Shown here: in pieces, positions 16,630 through 24,666 of the stretch
Layout of the letters: each line of letters begins with the position of its first letter
How positions within the stretch are numbered: the first letter of the stretch is position 1
Assembly: GCF_031082405.1 (NCBI RefSeq)
Contig: NZ_JAVHJU010000007.1
Span: 248,001-312,000 of the forward strand
Direction of reading: 5' to 3'
Source of the DNA: Amycolatopsis sp. A133
GTDB taxonomy: Bacteria; Actinomycetota; Actinomycetes; Mycobacteriales; Pseudonocardiaceae
DNA: 64,000 nt
Translations under genes and position numbers: made by a program
Notes under the pieces: model-generated
Database searches by the model: none
What the model was told of the DNA's origin: nothing
The model's input: the letters and a program-made list of their open reading frames with translations, nothing else

Positions 16630-17442
16630 ATGACGTTCACCGCGCGATCGTGGCTGGCGCCGGCCCGCCCCGAGTTCCCCGGGACGATCGAGGACCCGGC
16701 CGAGCGCCGCGCGATCAAGCTCGAGCTGCTGATCGTCTTCGGGATCACGCTGGGCCTGTCCGGGGTGCGCAGCCTGCTGTCCCTTGTGGACTCGCTGCTG
16801 CAGCCGGTGCCGCTGGCCCAGCAGCAGACCCAGCTGAACGTGCCGCAGGCCGCGGCGAGCCTGATCGACCTGCTCAAGCAGCTGCTGTCGGCGGCCCAGC
16901 TGGTCGGCTGGGGCGCGCTCGGGCTGTACCTGCTGTGGCGTGCGGGCATCAAGGTCACGCAGCTCGGCCTGGACCGCCGGTCGCCGGGCCGGGACGCGCT
17001 GCTGACCGTCGCGCTCGCCGCGCTGATCGGGATCCCCGGCCTGGCGCTGTACTTCGTCTCCTACCAGCTCGGGTTCAGCCTGGCGGTGCAACCGTCCACT
17101 TTGGGCGATACGTGGTGGCGGCCGATCTCGCTGACGCTCTCGGCGTTCGGCAACGCCTTCGCCGAAGAAGTCCTGGTCATCGGCTACTTGCTGACCCGGC
17201 TGCGGCAGCTGGGCGTCCGGGAGAACACCGCCGTGTTCGGCGCCGCCGTGCTGCGCGGGTCGTACCACCTCTACCAGGGGTTCGGCGGGTTCGTCGGGAA
17301 CCTGATCATGGGCCTGGTGTTCGGGCGGCTGTGGCAGAAGACCAACCGGTTGTGGCCGCTGGTCGCCGCGCACACGCTGTTCGACTTCGTGTCCTTCGTC
17401 GGATATGCCCTGTTGAAGGGGCACGTTTCCTGGTTGCCCTGA
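16630..17442 (+). CDS. CPBP family intramembrane metalloprotease
   Basis: Polytopic membrane protein of 270 residues with the CPBP (Abi/CAAX protease) motifs: NAFAEEVLVIGYLLTRL near residues 176-192 (EE and R), a histidine in SYHLYQGFGG, and AAHTLFDF near the C-terminus. Members process membrane substrates or protect against bacteriocins; the target is unknown. It ends 13 nt before arcA, so the two may be cotranscribed. Confidence 0.85.
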   Translation: MTFTARSWLAPARPEFPGTIEDPAERRAIKLELLIVFGITLGLSGVRSLLSLVDSLLQPVPLAQQQTQLNVPQAAASLIDLLKQLLSAAQLVGWGALGLYLLWRAGIKVTQLGLDRRSPGRDALLTVALAALIGIPGLALYFVSYQLGFSLAVQPSTLGDTWWRPISLTLSAFGNAFAEEVLVIGYLLTRLRQLGVRENTAVFGAAVLRGSYHLYQGFGGFVGNLIMGLVFGRLWQKTNRLWPLVAAHTLFDFVSFVGYALLKGHVSWLP

Positions 17443-17455
17443 CTAAGATCGGGGG

Positions 17456-18667
17456 GTGATCGACGAAACGGCACCTCCCCGGGTGGACAGCGAAGTCGGA
17501 CCCCTGCGCGCGGTGCTGCTGCACCGGCCCGGCAACGAGCTCAAAAGGCTGACGCCCCGCAACAACGACCAGCTCCTGTTCGACTCCATCCCCTGGGTCG
17601 ACCGGGCCCAGGCCGAGCACGACGCGTTCGCCGAGGTGCTGCGCAGCCGCGGCGTCGACGTCCTGCTGCTGGCCGACGCGCTGCGGACGGCACTGGAGGA
17701 CGACCGCGCCCACGCGGCGGGGGTGCACGCGGCGGTCGACGACCGGCGGCTCGGCGGCGACCTGGCCGACTCGCTGCGGTCGCACCTCTCCGGCGTCGAT
17801 GCGGCCGGCCTCGCCGAGGTGCTGATGGCCGGGATGACGTTCGAAGAGCTCCCGTCGGCCGAAGGTGCGTCGCTGGTGCGGATGATGAACCACCCGCACG
17901 ACTTCGCCGTCGACCCGCTGCCGAACCTGCTGTTCACCCGCGACTCGTCGGTGTGGATCGCCGACCGGGTCGCGGTTTCGTCGCTGAACATGCCCGCGCG
18001 CCGCCGCGAAACCGCGGTGCTCGACCTGATCTACGCCTACCACCCGCAGTTCCGCCACGCCGCCCGCGCGTACGGCGCCCACTCGGCGCCCATCGAGGGC
18101 GGCGACGTGATGCTGCTGGCGCCGGGGGTGCTCGCCATCGGCGTCGGCGAGCGGACCACGGCGGCCGGCGCGGAGTCGCTCGCCCGGTCGGTGTTCGCCG
18201 ACGGCATCGCGCACACCGTGCTGGCGGTGCCGATCGAGCAGTCCCGCGCGACCATGCACCTGGACACGGTGTGCACGATGGTCGACGCCGACGCGGTGGT
18301 GATGTACCCGCTCGCGCGCGATTTGCTGACGGCGTTCACGCTGCGCCCGACCGGCGACGGCGGGGTGAAGGTCGCCGGCCCGGCGCCGTTCCTGGTGGCC
18401 GCGGCCGAGGCGATGGAGATCGACCGGCTGCGCGTCATCGACACCGGCCTCGACCCCGTGACGGCCGAACGCGAGCAGTGGGACGACGGCAACAACACCC
18501 TCGCGCTGGCGCCCGGCGTGGTCGTCGGCTACGAGCGGAACGTCGAGACGAACGAGCGGCTGGAAGCGGCCGGCATCGAGGTGCTGCCGATCGCGGGCTC
18601 CGAACTGGGCTCCGGCCGCGGCGGCCCGCGGTGCATGTCCTGCCCGGTCCGGCGCGATCCACTGTGA
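17456..18667 (+). CDS. arcA: Arginine deiminase
   Basis: Hydrolyses L-arginine to citrulline and ammonia, the first step of the ADI pathway. The 403-residue length is normal. Visible catalytic elements are NLLFTRDSS (Asp near 163), EGGDVM, THLD-like TMHLDTVC (His near 269) and the nucleophile Cys393 in [17 protein letters not shown] start with a GGGGG tract directly upstream. No arcB or arcC is adjacent, so it may serve pH control or arginine turnover rather than a complete fermentative pathway. Confidence 0.93.
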   Translation: MIDETAPPRVDSEVGPLRAVLLHRPGNELKRLTPRNNDQLLFDSIPWVDRAQAEHDAFAEVLRSRGVDVLLLADALRTALEDDRAHAAGVHAAVDDRRLGGDLADSLRSHLSGVDAAGLAEVLMAGMTFEELPSAEGASLVRMMNHPHDFAVDPLPNLLFTRDSSVWIADRVAVSSLNMPARRRETAVLDLIYAYHPQFRHAARAYGAHSAPIEGGDVMLLAPGVLAIGVGERTTAAGAESLARSVFADGIAHTVLAVPIEQSRATMHLDTVCTMVDADAVVMYPLARDLLTAFTLRPTGDGGVKVAGPAPFLVAAAEAMEIDRLRVIDTGLDPVTAEREQWDDGNNTLALAPGVVVGYERNVETNERLEAAGIEVLPIAGSELGSGRGGPRCMSCPVRRDPL

Positions 18668-18695
18668 TGGAGCCTTCCCGGAAACGCGCACGCCA

Positions 18696-18749
18696 TTAGG
18701 GAAGGCTTACCTAAATTAGGTGAGTCTTCTTTAGGAATGGTAAACCTAA
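18696..18749. promoter_or_regulatory. Tandem IdeR iron boxes upstream of ferritin
   Basis: TTAGGGAAGGCTTACCTAA (18696-18714) matches 16 of 19 consensus positions and TTAGGAATGGTAAACCTAA (18731-18749) matches 14 of 19; a weaker 12-of-19 site (18716-18734) lies between them. They end 61 nt before the ferritin ATG. In Mycobacterium, tandem boxes in front of bfrB let Fe-IdeR activate ferritin, so activation rather than repression is the likely mode. Confidence 0.8.
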
Positions 18750-18810
18750 TAGGGGGCAGATCACCAGTACCAAGTGGTCGAAAATCGAATTCTGCCGTAT
18801 CGTGGTGGCC

Positions 18811-19365
18811 ATGGCCCTCACGAAGAAGAAAGAGCCGCGCTCGAAGTTCTACGAACTGCTGCAGGCGCAGATCCACAACGAGTTCAACGCGTCACAGCAG
18901 TACATCGCGCTCGCGGTGTGGTTCGACGCCGAGGACCTGCCGCAGCTGGCGAAGCACTTCTACAAGCAGTCCGTCGAGGAGCGCAACCACGCGATGGCGC
19001 TCGTGCAGTACATGCTCGACCGCGACCACCACGTCGAGATCCCCGGCACCGGGGAGGTGCGCAACGACTTCTCCGGCGTCACCGAGCTCATCGAGCTCGC
19101 GCTCGAGCAGGAGAAGGAGGTCGCCGCCGACATCTCCGCGATGGTGAAGGCCGCGCGTGCCGAAGAGGATTACATCAGCGAGCAGTTCACGCAGTGGTTC
19201 CTCAAGGAGCAGGTCGAAGAGATCTCGCAGATGAGCACGCTGCTGAACGTCGTCAAGCGCGCGAACGGCAACCTGTTCGAGGTCGAAAACCACCTGTACC
19301 GCGAGTCCGTCGGCGACGGCGGCACCGACTCGCAGATGCCGCCGGTGGCCGGCGGCAAGCTCTGA
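18811..19365 (+). CDS. Ferritin (iron storage)
   Basis: Ferritin subunit of 184 residues forming a four-helix bundle. Ferroxidase residues are visible in HNEFNASQQYIAL (Glu near 20) and EERNHAMALVQYML (Glu and His near 53-56), with more acidic ligands in the third and fourth helices. No heme-binding Met of bacterioferritin is apparent, so it resembles mycobacterial BfrB. ATG at 18811 (MALTKKKE) is preferred to the GTG at 18802. Tandem iron boxes lie upstream and a strong terminator follows. Confidence 0.93.
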   Translation: MALTKKKEPRSKFYELLQAQIHNEFNASQQYIALAVWFDAEDLPQLAKHFYKQSVEERNHAMALVQYMLDRDHHVEIPGTGEVRNDFSGVTELIELALEQEKEVAADISAMVKAARAEEDYISEQFTQWFLKEQVEEISQMSTLLNVVKRANGNLFEVENHLYRESVGDGGTDSQMPPVAGGKL

Positions 19366-19385
19366 CGCTTTCGCAGTCCTGAAAC

Positions 19386-19427
19386 CGGAAACCCGGGCTC
19401 TCCCCCTGTGGACAGCCCGGGTTTCCG
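19386..19427. terminator. Bidirectional hairpin terminator
   Basis: CGGAAACCCGGGCT and AGCCCGGGTTTCCG form a perfect 14-bp stem with a 14-nt loop, between the convergent ferritin and membrane-protein genes. There is no U-tract, as is usual in high-GC actinobacteria. Confidence 0.75.
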
Positions 19428-19442
19428 CATGCGGCCGGCCCG

Positions 19443-20267
19443 TCAGCCGGCGCAGTCCTGGGTGACGCTCATCAGGCTCGTCTGCACGACACCGGCGTCG
19501 CCGAGCCGGAAGTGGTAGTCGGCGGCGGCGCTCGCCGGGGCGACAACACCGCCGGTCTCCTCCTTCGCCGCCGGGTAGGCCGCGAGGATCTGGTCCTTCG
19601 TGGACCCGGCGCCGATGCCTTCGGCGGTGTGCGCGGCCACGTCCGGGGTGACGACGACAAGGCCGCCCGCCTTCGAAATGACGACGCTCGCGGCCGCGGG
19701 CACCCCGCTGCCCTGTGCCTTGTAGACGGTGCAGCTCGCCCCGGCCTGCGCGTCGCTGAGCGTGACGGTCTGCGCGAGGACGTCGGCCTCGGACATGCCG
19801 AGCTTGAGCTTGCCGAAGCCGTCAGCGGCGAGCAGCGGCCCGCTGGTCACCCCGGCGAGCGTGGACGGCGAGGGGGAGGACGGCGGCCGCGGCGAAGGTG
19901 ACGTCGACGCTCCCGGCGGCGCGGAAGCCTGGATGCTCTGCGTGCTGGTCGGCCCGGGCGTGGACGGCTCCGGCTGCCGGCCCGGCGTGAGGTTTTCGGG
20001 TGGCTTGACGCTGCTCACGGTCCCGTCGGCGGTCATCACCGCGGTGCCGTCCTCGGTGTGGAGCCGGATCATGGTCAGCCCACCCGCGACGGCGACCACG
20101 GCCGCCGCGACCCCGGCCACGGCCTGCACGACGTGGCGGCGACGGCGACGCCGTTGCGCACCGGCGACGATGACCGTGCCGGCTTCCGGCGGCGGAGGCA
20201 GGTCCAGCCGCTCGTCGGCGAACAGCGCGCGCAGGCGCTGCTCCAGTTCGTCCTCGGAGATGTTCAA
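19443..20267 (-). CDS. Probable membrane partner/anti-sigma-like protein of the SigE-type factor
   Basis: A 274-residue protein of unknown family. A short cytoplasmic N-terminus (ISEDELEQRLRALFADE) leads to an RRRRRRH stop-transfer stretch and one membrane helix (about residues 43-66), then a Pro/Ser/Thr-rich linker (about 85-135) and an outer globular domain with two cysteines (SCTVYK and QDCAG). The TTG start overlaps the sigma-factor stop as TTGA and has GGGAG upstream. Order and topology match an anti-sigma or sensor partner; this is inference, since no ZAS or RskA motif is clear. Confidence 0.65.
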   Translation of the reverse strand: MNISEDELEQRLRALFADERLDLPPPPEAGTVIVAGAQRRRRRRHVVQAVAGVAAAVVAVAGGLTMIRLHTEDGTAVMTADGTVSSVKPPENLTPGRQPEPSTPGPTSTQSIQASAPPGASTSPSPRPPSSPSPSTLAGVTSGPLLAADGFGKLKLGMSEADVLAQTVTLSDAQAGASCTVYKAQGSGVPAAASVVISKAGGLVVVTPDVAAHTAEGIGAGSTKDQILAAYPAAKEETGGVVAPASAAADYHFRLGDAGVVQTSLMSVTQDCAG

Positions 20268-20914
20268 CCCGCACCACTCCCTTCGCTTTCGCCGTCGGCC
20301 GACTTCAGCTTCATCCGCAGCGAGGCGATCGCCTTGCTGGCCTGGCTCTTGACGGTGCCCTGGGTGACACCGAGGGCACCGGCGATCTCCGCTTCCGAGA
20401 GACCTTCGTAGTAACGCAGCACCATCACGGCACGTTGTCTCGGCGGCAGGGTTCGTAACGCACGCCACAGCGGCTCGTGCTCGAACGGATCGGCCGGCAC
20501 GTGCGGGCTGGTGTCCGGCAGGTCCGCCACGAGGTTCTCGCGACGCGTCCGGCGCCAGCGGCTCACGTGCGCGTTCGCCATCGACCGGCGGACGTAGGCC
20601 AGCGGGTCGCCCGTCTTCTCGTGGACGTAGGCCCAGCGCGAACCCATCTTTTCCAGGACGGTCTGCACCAGGTCCGCGGCGTCGTGCGGGTTGCCGGTGA
20701 GCGCGTGGCCGTACCGCAGCAACCCCGGCAGGGTGGCCTGCACGAAGTCGCCGAAGTCGACGAACTCGCCAGGCAACGTCGCGGCCCTCCCTCGGCCTGC
20801 GCTGGTCACCCAGCTCCCTTCCCCGGTGAAGACGGGTGCCGCAGCCGTCACCGTATCGCCTCCCATCGGGGTCGGGTAGCCAGAAGCCGAGCCGCTTTCC
20901 TCCCCAACACGCAT
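20264..20914 (-). CDS. SigE-family ECF RNA polymerase sigma factor
   Basis: Extracytoplasmic-function sigma factor of 216 residues. Region 2 spans roughly residues 45-115 (LPGLLRYGHALTGNPHDAAD and AYVRRSMANAHVSRWRR) and region 4 about 145-200 (LRTLPPRQRAVMVLRYYEGL, TQGTVKSQASKAIASLR), matching the actinobacterial SigE/SigM-like family. An N-terminal extension of about 40 residues precedes region 2. The ATG at 20914 is preferred to GTG at 20917 because the GGGGG ribosome-binding site is better spaced. Coupled downstream to a membrane protein that may hold or sense for it. Confidence 0.88.
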   Translation of the reverse strand: MRVGEESGSASGYPTPMGGDTVTAAAPVFTGEGSWVTSAGRGRAATLPGEFVDFGDFVQATLPGLLRYGHALTGNPHDAADLVQTVLEKMGSRWAYVHEKTGDPLAYVRRSMANAHVSRWRRTRRENLVADLPDTSPHVPADPFEHEPLWRALRTLPPRQRAVMVLRYYEGLSEAEIAGALGVTQGTVKSQASKAIASLRMKLKSADGESEGSGAG

Positions 20915-20939
20915 CACAGCCCCCTCAGGTTGCCCGCGT

Positions 20940-20971
20940 CCCCGGCCGATTTCGCTCTCGATCGGCCGGGG
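20940..20971 (-). terminator. Hairpin terminator after the DUF952 gene
   Basis: CCCCGGCCGAT and ATCGGCCGGGG form an 11-bp perfect stem with a 10-nt loop, 16 bases beyond the DUF952 stop in its direction of transcription and upstream of the sigma factor. Confidence 0.65.
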
Positions 20972-20986
20972 GATGATCTGCCCACG

Positions 20987-21340
20987 TCAGCGGTGGGCGA
21001 GCGAGCCGGGCAGCCGGAAACCGCCGCCTTCGGACTCGCGGAACTCGTGCACGCCGACGACGGCCGCGTGCGGGATCGGGCCGTAGACGTGCGGGAACCA
21101 GATCCCCGCCGGATGCGGCGGCGCGCCGTCTTCCCAGCGAACCGGCGACCCGACCTTCGCCGGGTCGATCTCCAGGAGCACCAGATCGGTGCGGCCCCGG
21201 TAGCGCACGTTGGCCGGCAGGTGCGCCGTGCCGAAGTCGGAACAGTGGATGAACCCGGCTTCCCCCAGTGAAGGCGGCCGGTACTCGCCGCCTTCGCCCA
21301 CTTCGGCCCACTCGGCCGCCCCGCAGATGTGGAGTATCAC
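20987..21340 (-). CDS. DUF952 domain protein
   Basis: Small soluble protein of 117 residues. The family pattern is clear: MILHICGAAEWAE at the start, EAGFIHCSDFG near 27-37 and WEDGAPPHPAGIWFPHVYGP in the second half. DUF952 proteins have a compact ADP-ribosyltransferase-like fold, but the activity is unknown. GTG start. A hairpin terminator follows, so the gene is probably monocistronic. Confidence 0.82.
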   Translation of the reverse strand: MILHICGAAEWAEVGEGGEYRPPSLGEAGFIHCSDFGTAHLPANVRYRGRTDLVLLEIDPAKVGSPVRWEDGAPPHPAGIWFPHVYGPIPHAAVVGVHEFRESEGGGFRLPGSLAHR

Positions 21341-21426
21341 GCCGAGAATCGTCCCACCGGCACGATCCGGCGGCGGTGTCTCTTACACCACATAATGCCT
21401 GGTTGAACGCTCATTCAGCGGTGAAG

Positions 21427-21452
21427 GACCGCCGGTTCGTACCGACGGTCCG
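21427..21452 (-). terminator. Hairpin terminator after the DUF5926 gene
   Basis: GGACCG-C-CGG, loop TTCGTA, CCG-A-CGGTCC: a 9-bp stem with one mismatch, 18 bases past the stop of the DUF5926 gene. The remaining part of the 129-bp gap holds no recognised motif. Confidence 0.55.
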
Positions 21453-21469
21453 GCACCTGCCGACGACGC

Positions 21470-22351
21470 TCAGCGCAGGGTCAGCTGACGGCCGATGAGG
21501 CCGTCGCGCGCACGACGCTCGGTCGCGTTCAGCGGCTCGTCGTCGAGCGACTTCAACGCCGTCTCGAGCCGGGCGCCGAGAGCGTCCTTGGCTTCCGCCC
21601 ATTCGCGGGCGTGGGCCTCGGAGTCGAGGTCCCAGACCGGGACGAGCAGGCCGTGCGCCCGGAACGAGCCCGCGTACCGCGAGCCCTCGCCGAGGCCGAG
21701 CTCGCCGGCCGCGGACAGCCGGGCCAGCGCCTGGAGCAGCAGGTTCTCCGGCTCCGGCCGGACCCAGCGCAGGTGCGCCTTGTCGCCGGCGAGGACCCAG
21801 TAGGCGCCCGAGCCGAGCCGTTCGGTCGGCATGATCGCGGCGTTGGCGCGCTCGAGCGAGACGGCGACGTCACCGGTGGCGTCCGCGTCCTCGGGCAGCC
21901 ACCAGCCGAAGTCCTGGTGCAGCGTGACGTCGAGCTCGGCGCCCGGCGTCAGCAGGTCCTGCAGCCGCGTGTGCTCGTCGGCGGACGGCGGGGTGGTGGT
22001 GTCCGGCACGCCGAGGACGTCACCCTCCTTGGCGTCCAGCAGCCACTTCAGCGACCGGCCGAGGTCACGGCTGATGTCGGAAGAGCGCGTCTGCACCTGC
22101 AGGCCGAGGTAGCGCCGTCCGTCGGAACGGACGAACGCGGCCGCCGCCATCGGCAGCACGGTCCCGAGGGTGACGTCACCACCGTCGGCGAGGGTGAGCT
22201 GAGCCGTCGCGGACGGCACGAACTCACGCAGCGCGATCAGCTCGGGCTCCGCCACCAGCCCTTCGAACGGCTGGCCGACGAAGACGTCGCGCACCTTCGG
22301 CTTGCGGTCCGATGCCTGCTTGGGACCCTTCTTGCGCGCGCCCTTGCCCAC
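21470..22351 (-). CDS. DUF5926 family protein
   Basis: Soluble 293-residue protein of an actinobacterial family of unknown function, recognised from GQPFEGLVAEPELIALREFVPSAT, QDFGWWLPED and RWVRPEPENLLLQALARLS. It starts with a basic tail (MGKGARKKGPKQASDRKPK); Streptomyces relatives often carry an N-terminal SEC-C zinc motif, which is absent here. GAGGAGG precedes the GTG start. Divergent from the P450 gene with a 53-bp gap. Confidence 0.75.
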   Translation of the reverse strand: MGKGARKKGPKQASDRKPKVRDVFVGQPFEGLVAEPELIALREFVPSATAQLTLADGGDVTLGTVLPMAAAAFVRSDGRRYLGLQVQTRSSDISRDLGRSLKWLLDAKEGDVLGVPDTTTPPSADEHTRLQDLLTPGAELDVTLHQDFGWWLPEDADATGDVAVSLERANAAIMPTERLGSGAYWVLAGDKAHLRWVRPEPENLLLQALARLSAAGELGLGEGSRYAGSFRAHGLLVPVWDLDSEAHAREWAEAKDALGARLETALKSLDDEPLNATERRARDGLIGRQLTLR

Positions 22352-22404
22352 TGCTGCCTCCTCTGGCTCGGCTTCAAACGCTATCGAAGGGTTAGTCTCG
22401 CGAC

Positions 22405-23571
22405 GTGTTCGACCCCCGCGATCCCGCGTTCCTGGAAGACCCCTACCCGGCGTTCGCCGCGCTCCGCGCACGAGGCGAAGTCCATTTCCACGAAGGGCTC
22501 GGCCTCGCCGTCGCGGTGTCGCACGCCGCGTCGTCGGCGGTGCTGCGCCACCGCGGGCTGGGCCGGATCTGGCAGGACGCCCAGCCGCTCGAGCGGTTCG
22601 CCTCGTTCAACCTGCTGCACCGCAACTCCCTCCTGGAGAACGAGCCGCCGGCCCACACCCGCCTGCGCCGCCTCATCGCGGGCGCGTTCGGCCGCGGCCA
22701 CGTGCAGCGGCTGCGTCCGATGGTCGCGACGCTCGCCACCCGCATGGTCGACGACCTGGCGGCCGCGATCGCCACCGACGGCAGCGCCGACCTGCTCGAG
22801 CACCTCGCCCAGCCGCTGCCGGTCGCGGTGATCGCCGAACTGCTGGGCGTCCCCGGCACCGACGGGCCCCGGATGGTCCAGCTGTCCAACGCCATCGTGA
22901 AGATGTACGAGTACGACCTTTCCGAGGAAGGACGCGACGCCGCCGAGCGGGCAGCCGCCGAGTTCGTCGAGTACGTCCGTTCGGTCGCCGCGGCCCGCGC
23001 GGACTCCCCGGGCGACGACATCATCAGCGACCTCCTCCGCAGCGAGCTGACACCCGACGAGCTGGTGGCCACCGCGGTCTTGCTGCTGATGGCCGGCCAC
23101 GAGGCGACGGTCAACGTGCTCGGCAACGGCATCACGGCCCTGCTCACGCACCGCAACCAATGGGAGCGTCTGCTGGCGTCACCTGCCCTTCTGGATTCGT
23201 GCGTCGAGGAGCTGATCCGCTACGACGCGCCCCTGCAGCTGTTCGAGCGAACGGCGACCGAGGACGTGTCGATCTGTGGACATGTCGTTTCCCGTGGCGA
23301 GAAGATCGGCGCTCTGCTGGGCGCCGCGGCTCGCGACCCGAAGGTGTTCGACGAGCCGGACCGCCTGGACATCGGCCGGACGCCCAACGCCCACCTGGGA
23401 TTCGGCCTCGGGATCCATTACTGCGTGGGTGCTCCTCTCGCTCGGGTGGAAGTCGCCGCCGCGCTGAGTGCGTTGGCGGAGAAGCTGCCGGGGCTGCGCC
23501 TGGTCGAGACTCCGCGGCGGCGGCCGGAGTTCGTGATCCGCGGGTTGCGGGAGCTCCGGGTCACCGCGTGA
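22405..23571 (+). CDS. Cytochrome P450
   Basis: Heme monooxygenase of 388 residues. All class hallmarks are visible: I-helix AGHEAT near 231-236, ExxR in EELIRYDAP near 272-280, and heme loop GFGLGIHYCVGAPLAR with the cysteine ligand near 341. GTG start. No ferredoxin, reductase or biosynthetic cluster is adjacent, so the substrate is unknown; sequence style is that of class I bacterial P450s of xenobiotic or secondary metabolism. Its end faces mca across a 21-bp tandem array. Confidence 0.9.
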   Translation: MFDPRDPAFLEDPYPAFAALRARGEVHFHEGLGLAVAVSHAASSAVLRHRGLGRIWQDAQPLERFASFNLLHRNSLLENEPPAHTRLRRLIAGAFGRGHVQRLRPMVATLATRMVDDLAAAIATDGSADLLEHLAQPLPVAVIAELLGVPGTDGPRMVQLSNAIVKMYEYDLSEEGRDAAERAAAEFVEYVRSVAAARADSPGDDIISDLLRSELTPDELVATAVLLLMAGHEATVNVLGNGITALLTHRNQWERLLASPALLDSCVEELIRYDAPLQLFERTATEDVSICGHVVSRGEKIGALLGAAARDPKVFDEPDRLDIGRTPNAHLGFGLGIHYCVGAPLARVEVAAALSALAEKLPGLRLVETPRRRPEFVIRGLRELRVTA

Positions 23572-23587
23572 TGGTGACTGCGCCCGG

Positions 23588-23734
23588 ATCTCGCGTGATT
23601 CTGGGCGGAACTCGCGTGATTGGGGGCGGAACTCGCGTGATTGGGAAGGCATCTCGCGTGATTGGCGGGGCATCTTGCGTGATTGGGGAGGCATCTCGCG
23701 TGATTGGCGGGGCATCTTGCGTGATTGGCGGGGC
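23588..23734. repeat. Seven-copy 21-bp tandem repeat
   Basis: Seven units with exact 21-bp spacing; the invariant CGTGATT begins at 23594, 23615, 23636, 23657, 23678, 23699 and 23720. Units share a core like CTCGCGTGATTGG followed by a G-rich tail. Units 4 and 6 are identical and units 5 and 7 share a C-to-T change, so the last four units look like a duplicated 42-bp dimer. The array fills the gap between the convergent P450 and mca genes and abuts the mca stop. Confidence 0.95.
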
Positions 23735-23735
23735 A

Positions 23736-24578
23736 TTAGGGGGTTACTCCGGTGAAGAGGTCTTCTTCCGGGGTGGGGCTTGGGGTGGGGTGGGCCAGGT
23801 GGTAGTCCTCGTAGGGCCAGATCTGGCGTTCGATTTCGCGTGAGTGGGCGAAAAACGGGTGGGCTGGGTTCACTTGGGTGGCGTGGGCCAGGAGGGCGCG
23901 GTCGCGGGTCGCGAAGTAGGACTCGCAGCGGATTCTGGTGGTGACCGGGACTTTGTCGGGTGGGAGTTCGTTCAGGACTTCGGCCATGGATGACTCGAGG
24001 CCGGCGGCGAGGGTTGCGTCGTGGAGGGCCTGGAACCAGGCTCGGCTCAGGGTTGCTTGGTAGTACAGCTTTTGGGGGCGCCAGGGCGGGCCGCAGCCGG
24101 GGTAGCGGGTGGGGTCGGCCGCCGCGGTGAAGGCTTCGAGCGTCACCTCGTGGGTGCGGATGTGGTCCGGGTGCGGGTAGCCGCCCGTTTTGTCGTACGT
24201 GATCACCACGTGCGGGCGGAACTCGCGGATCAGCGCCACCAGCGGAGCCGCCGCCACGGACAGCGGCAGAGCGGCGAAACAGCCGTCGGGCAAGGGTTCG
24301 CCCTCGGGCGGCAAGCCGGAGTCGGGCAGGCCGAGGAAGCGCTGGCGGACACCGAGGATCTCGGCGGCCGCGGCCACCTCGCGACGGCGGATCGCCGGGA
24401 GGTCCGCCCACGTCTCGGGGGTGTCCAAAGCCGGGTTCAAGACGTCGCCGCGTTCGCCGCCGGTGCAGGTGGCGACCAGGACGTCGACGCCTTCGGCCGC
24501 GTAACGCGCCAAGGTGGCCGCGCCCTTGCTGGACTCGTCGTCGGGGTGGGCGTGGACGCTCAGGAGGCGGAAAGTCAT
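23736..24578 (-). CDS. mca: Mycothiol S-conjugate amidase
   Basis: Zinc amidase that cleaves mycothiol adducts of toxic electrophiles to mercapturic acids, a detoxification route specific to actinobacteria. The 280-residue protein has Zn-binding HAHPDDESSKGAATLARY at residues 9-26 and GGYPHPDHIRTHEV near 135-148, and matches Mca more closely than the paralogue MshB (for example the PFFA...WPYEDY C-terminus). GGAG lies 6 nt before the ATG. Divergent from a TetR regulator with shared palindromes. Confidence 0.9.
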   Translation of the reverse strand: MTFRLLSVHAHPDDESSKGAATLARYAAEGVDVLVATCTGGERGDVLNPALDTPETWADLPAIRRREVAAAAEILGVRQRFLGLPDSGLPPEGEPLPDGCFAALPLSVAAAPLVALIREFRPHVVITYDKTGGYPHPDHIRTHEVTLEAFTAAADPTRYPGCGPPWRPQKLYYQATLSRAWFQALHDATLAAGLESSMAEVLNELPPDKVPVTTRIRCESYFATRDRALLAHATQVNPAHPFFAHSREIERQIWPYEDYHLAHPTPSPTPEEDLFTGVTP

Positions 24579-24612
24579 CGTGGCTCCTTAGGTCGAACCT
24601 CAGATTAGGTCG

Positions 24613-24653
24613 GACCCAGTAACTGGGTCAAGCACAATCTTGGGTTCGACCCA
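24613..24653. promoter_or_regulatory. TetR-type operators between mca and the TetR gene
   Basis: GACCCAGT-A-ACTGGGTC (24613-24629) is a perfect 8-bp-arm palindrome, and TGGGT-TCG-ACCCA (24641-24653) is a related second site 13 nt before the TetR start codon. A looser AGGT-CGA-ACCT lies at 24590-24600, close to the mca start. The shared GACCCAG half-site suggests one regulator covers both promoters. Confidence 0.65.
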
Positions 24654-24666
24654 GTAGAGTGACGCC

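Noticed and set aside
23588..23734. Possible CRISPR array
   Set aside because: Units are 21 bp and directly adjacent without unique spacers, and no cas gene is nearby. It is a simple tandem repeat.
23574..23840. Coding sequence of QSRxMPx heptads on the minus strand
   Set aside because: The peptide is only the 21-bp repeat read in frame, out of phase with mca, and ends nowhere sensible. mca explains the strand from 23736.
22405..24578. Secondary-metabolite gene cluster around the P450
   Set aside because: Only one P450 is present, with no polyketide, peptide, terpene or tailoring genes nearby. Neighbours are housekeeping or detoxification genes.
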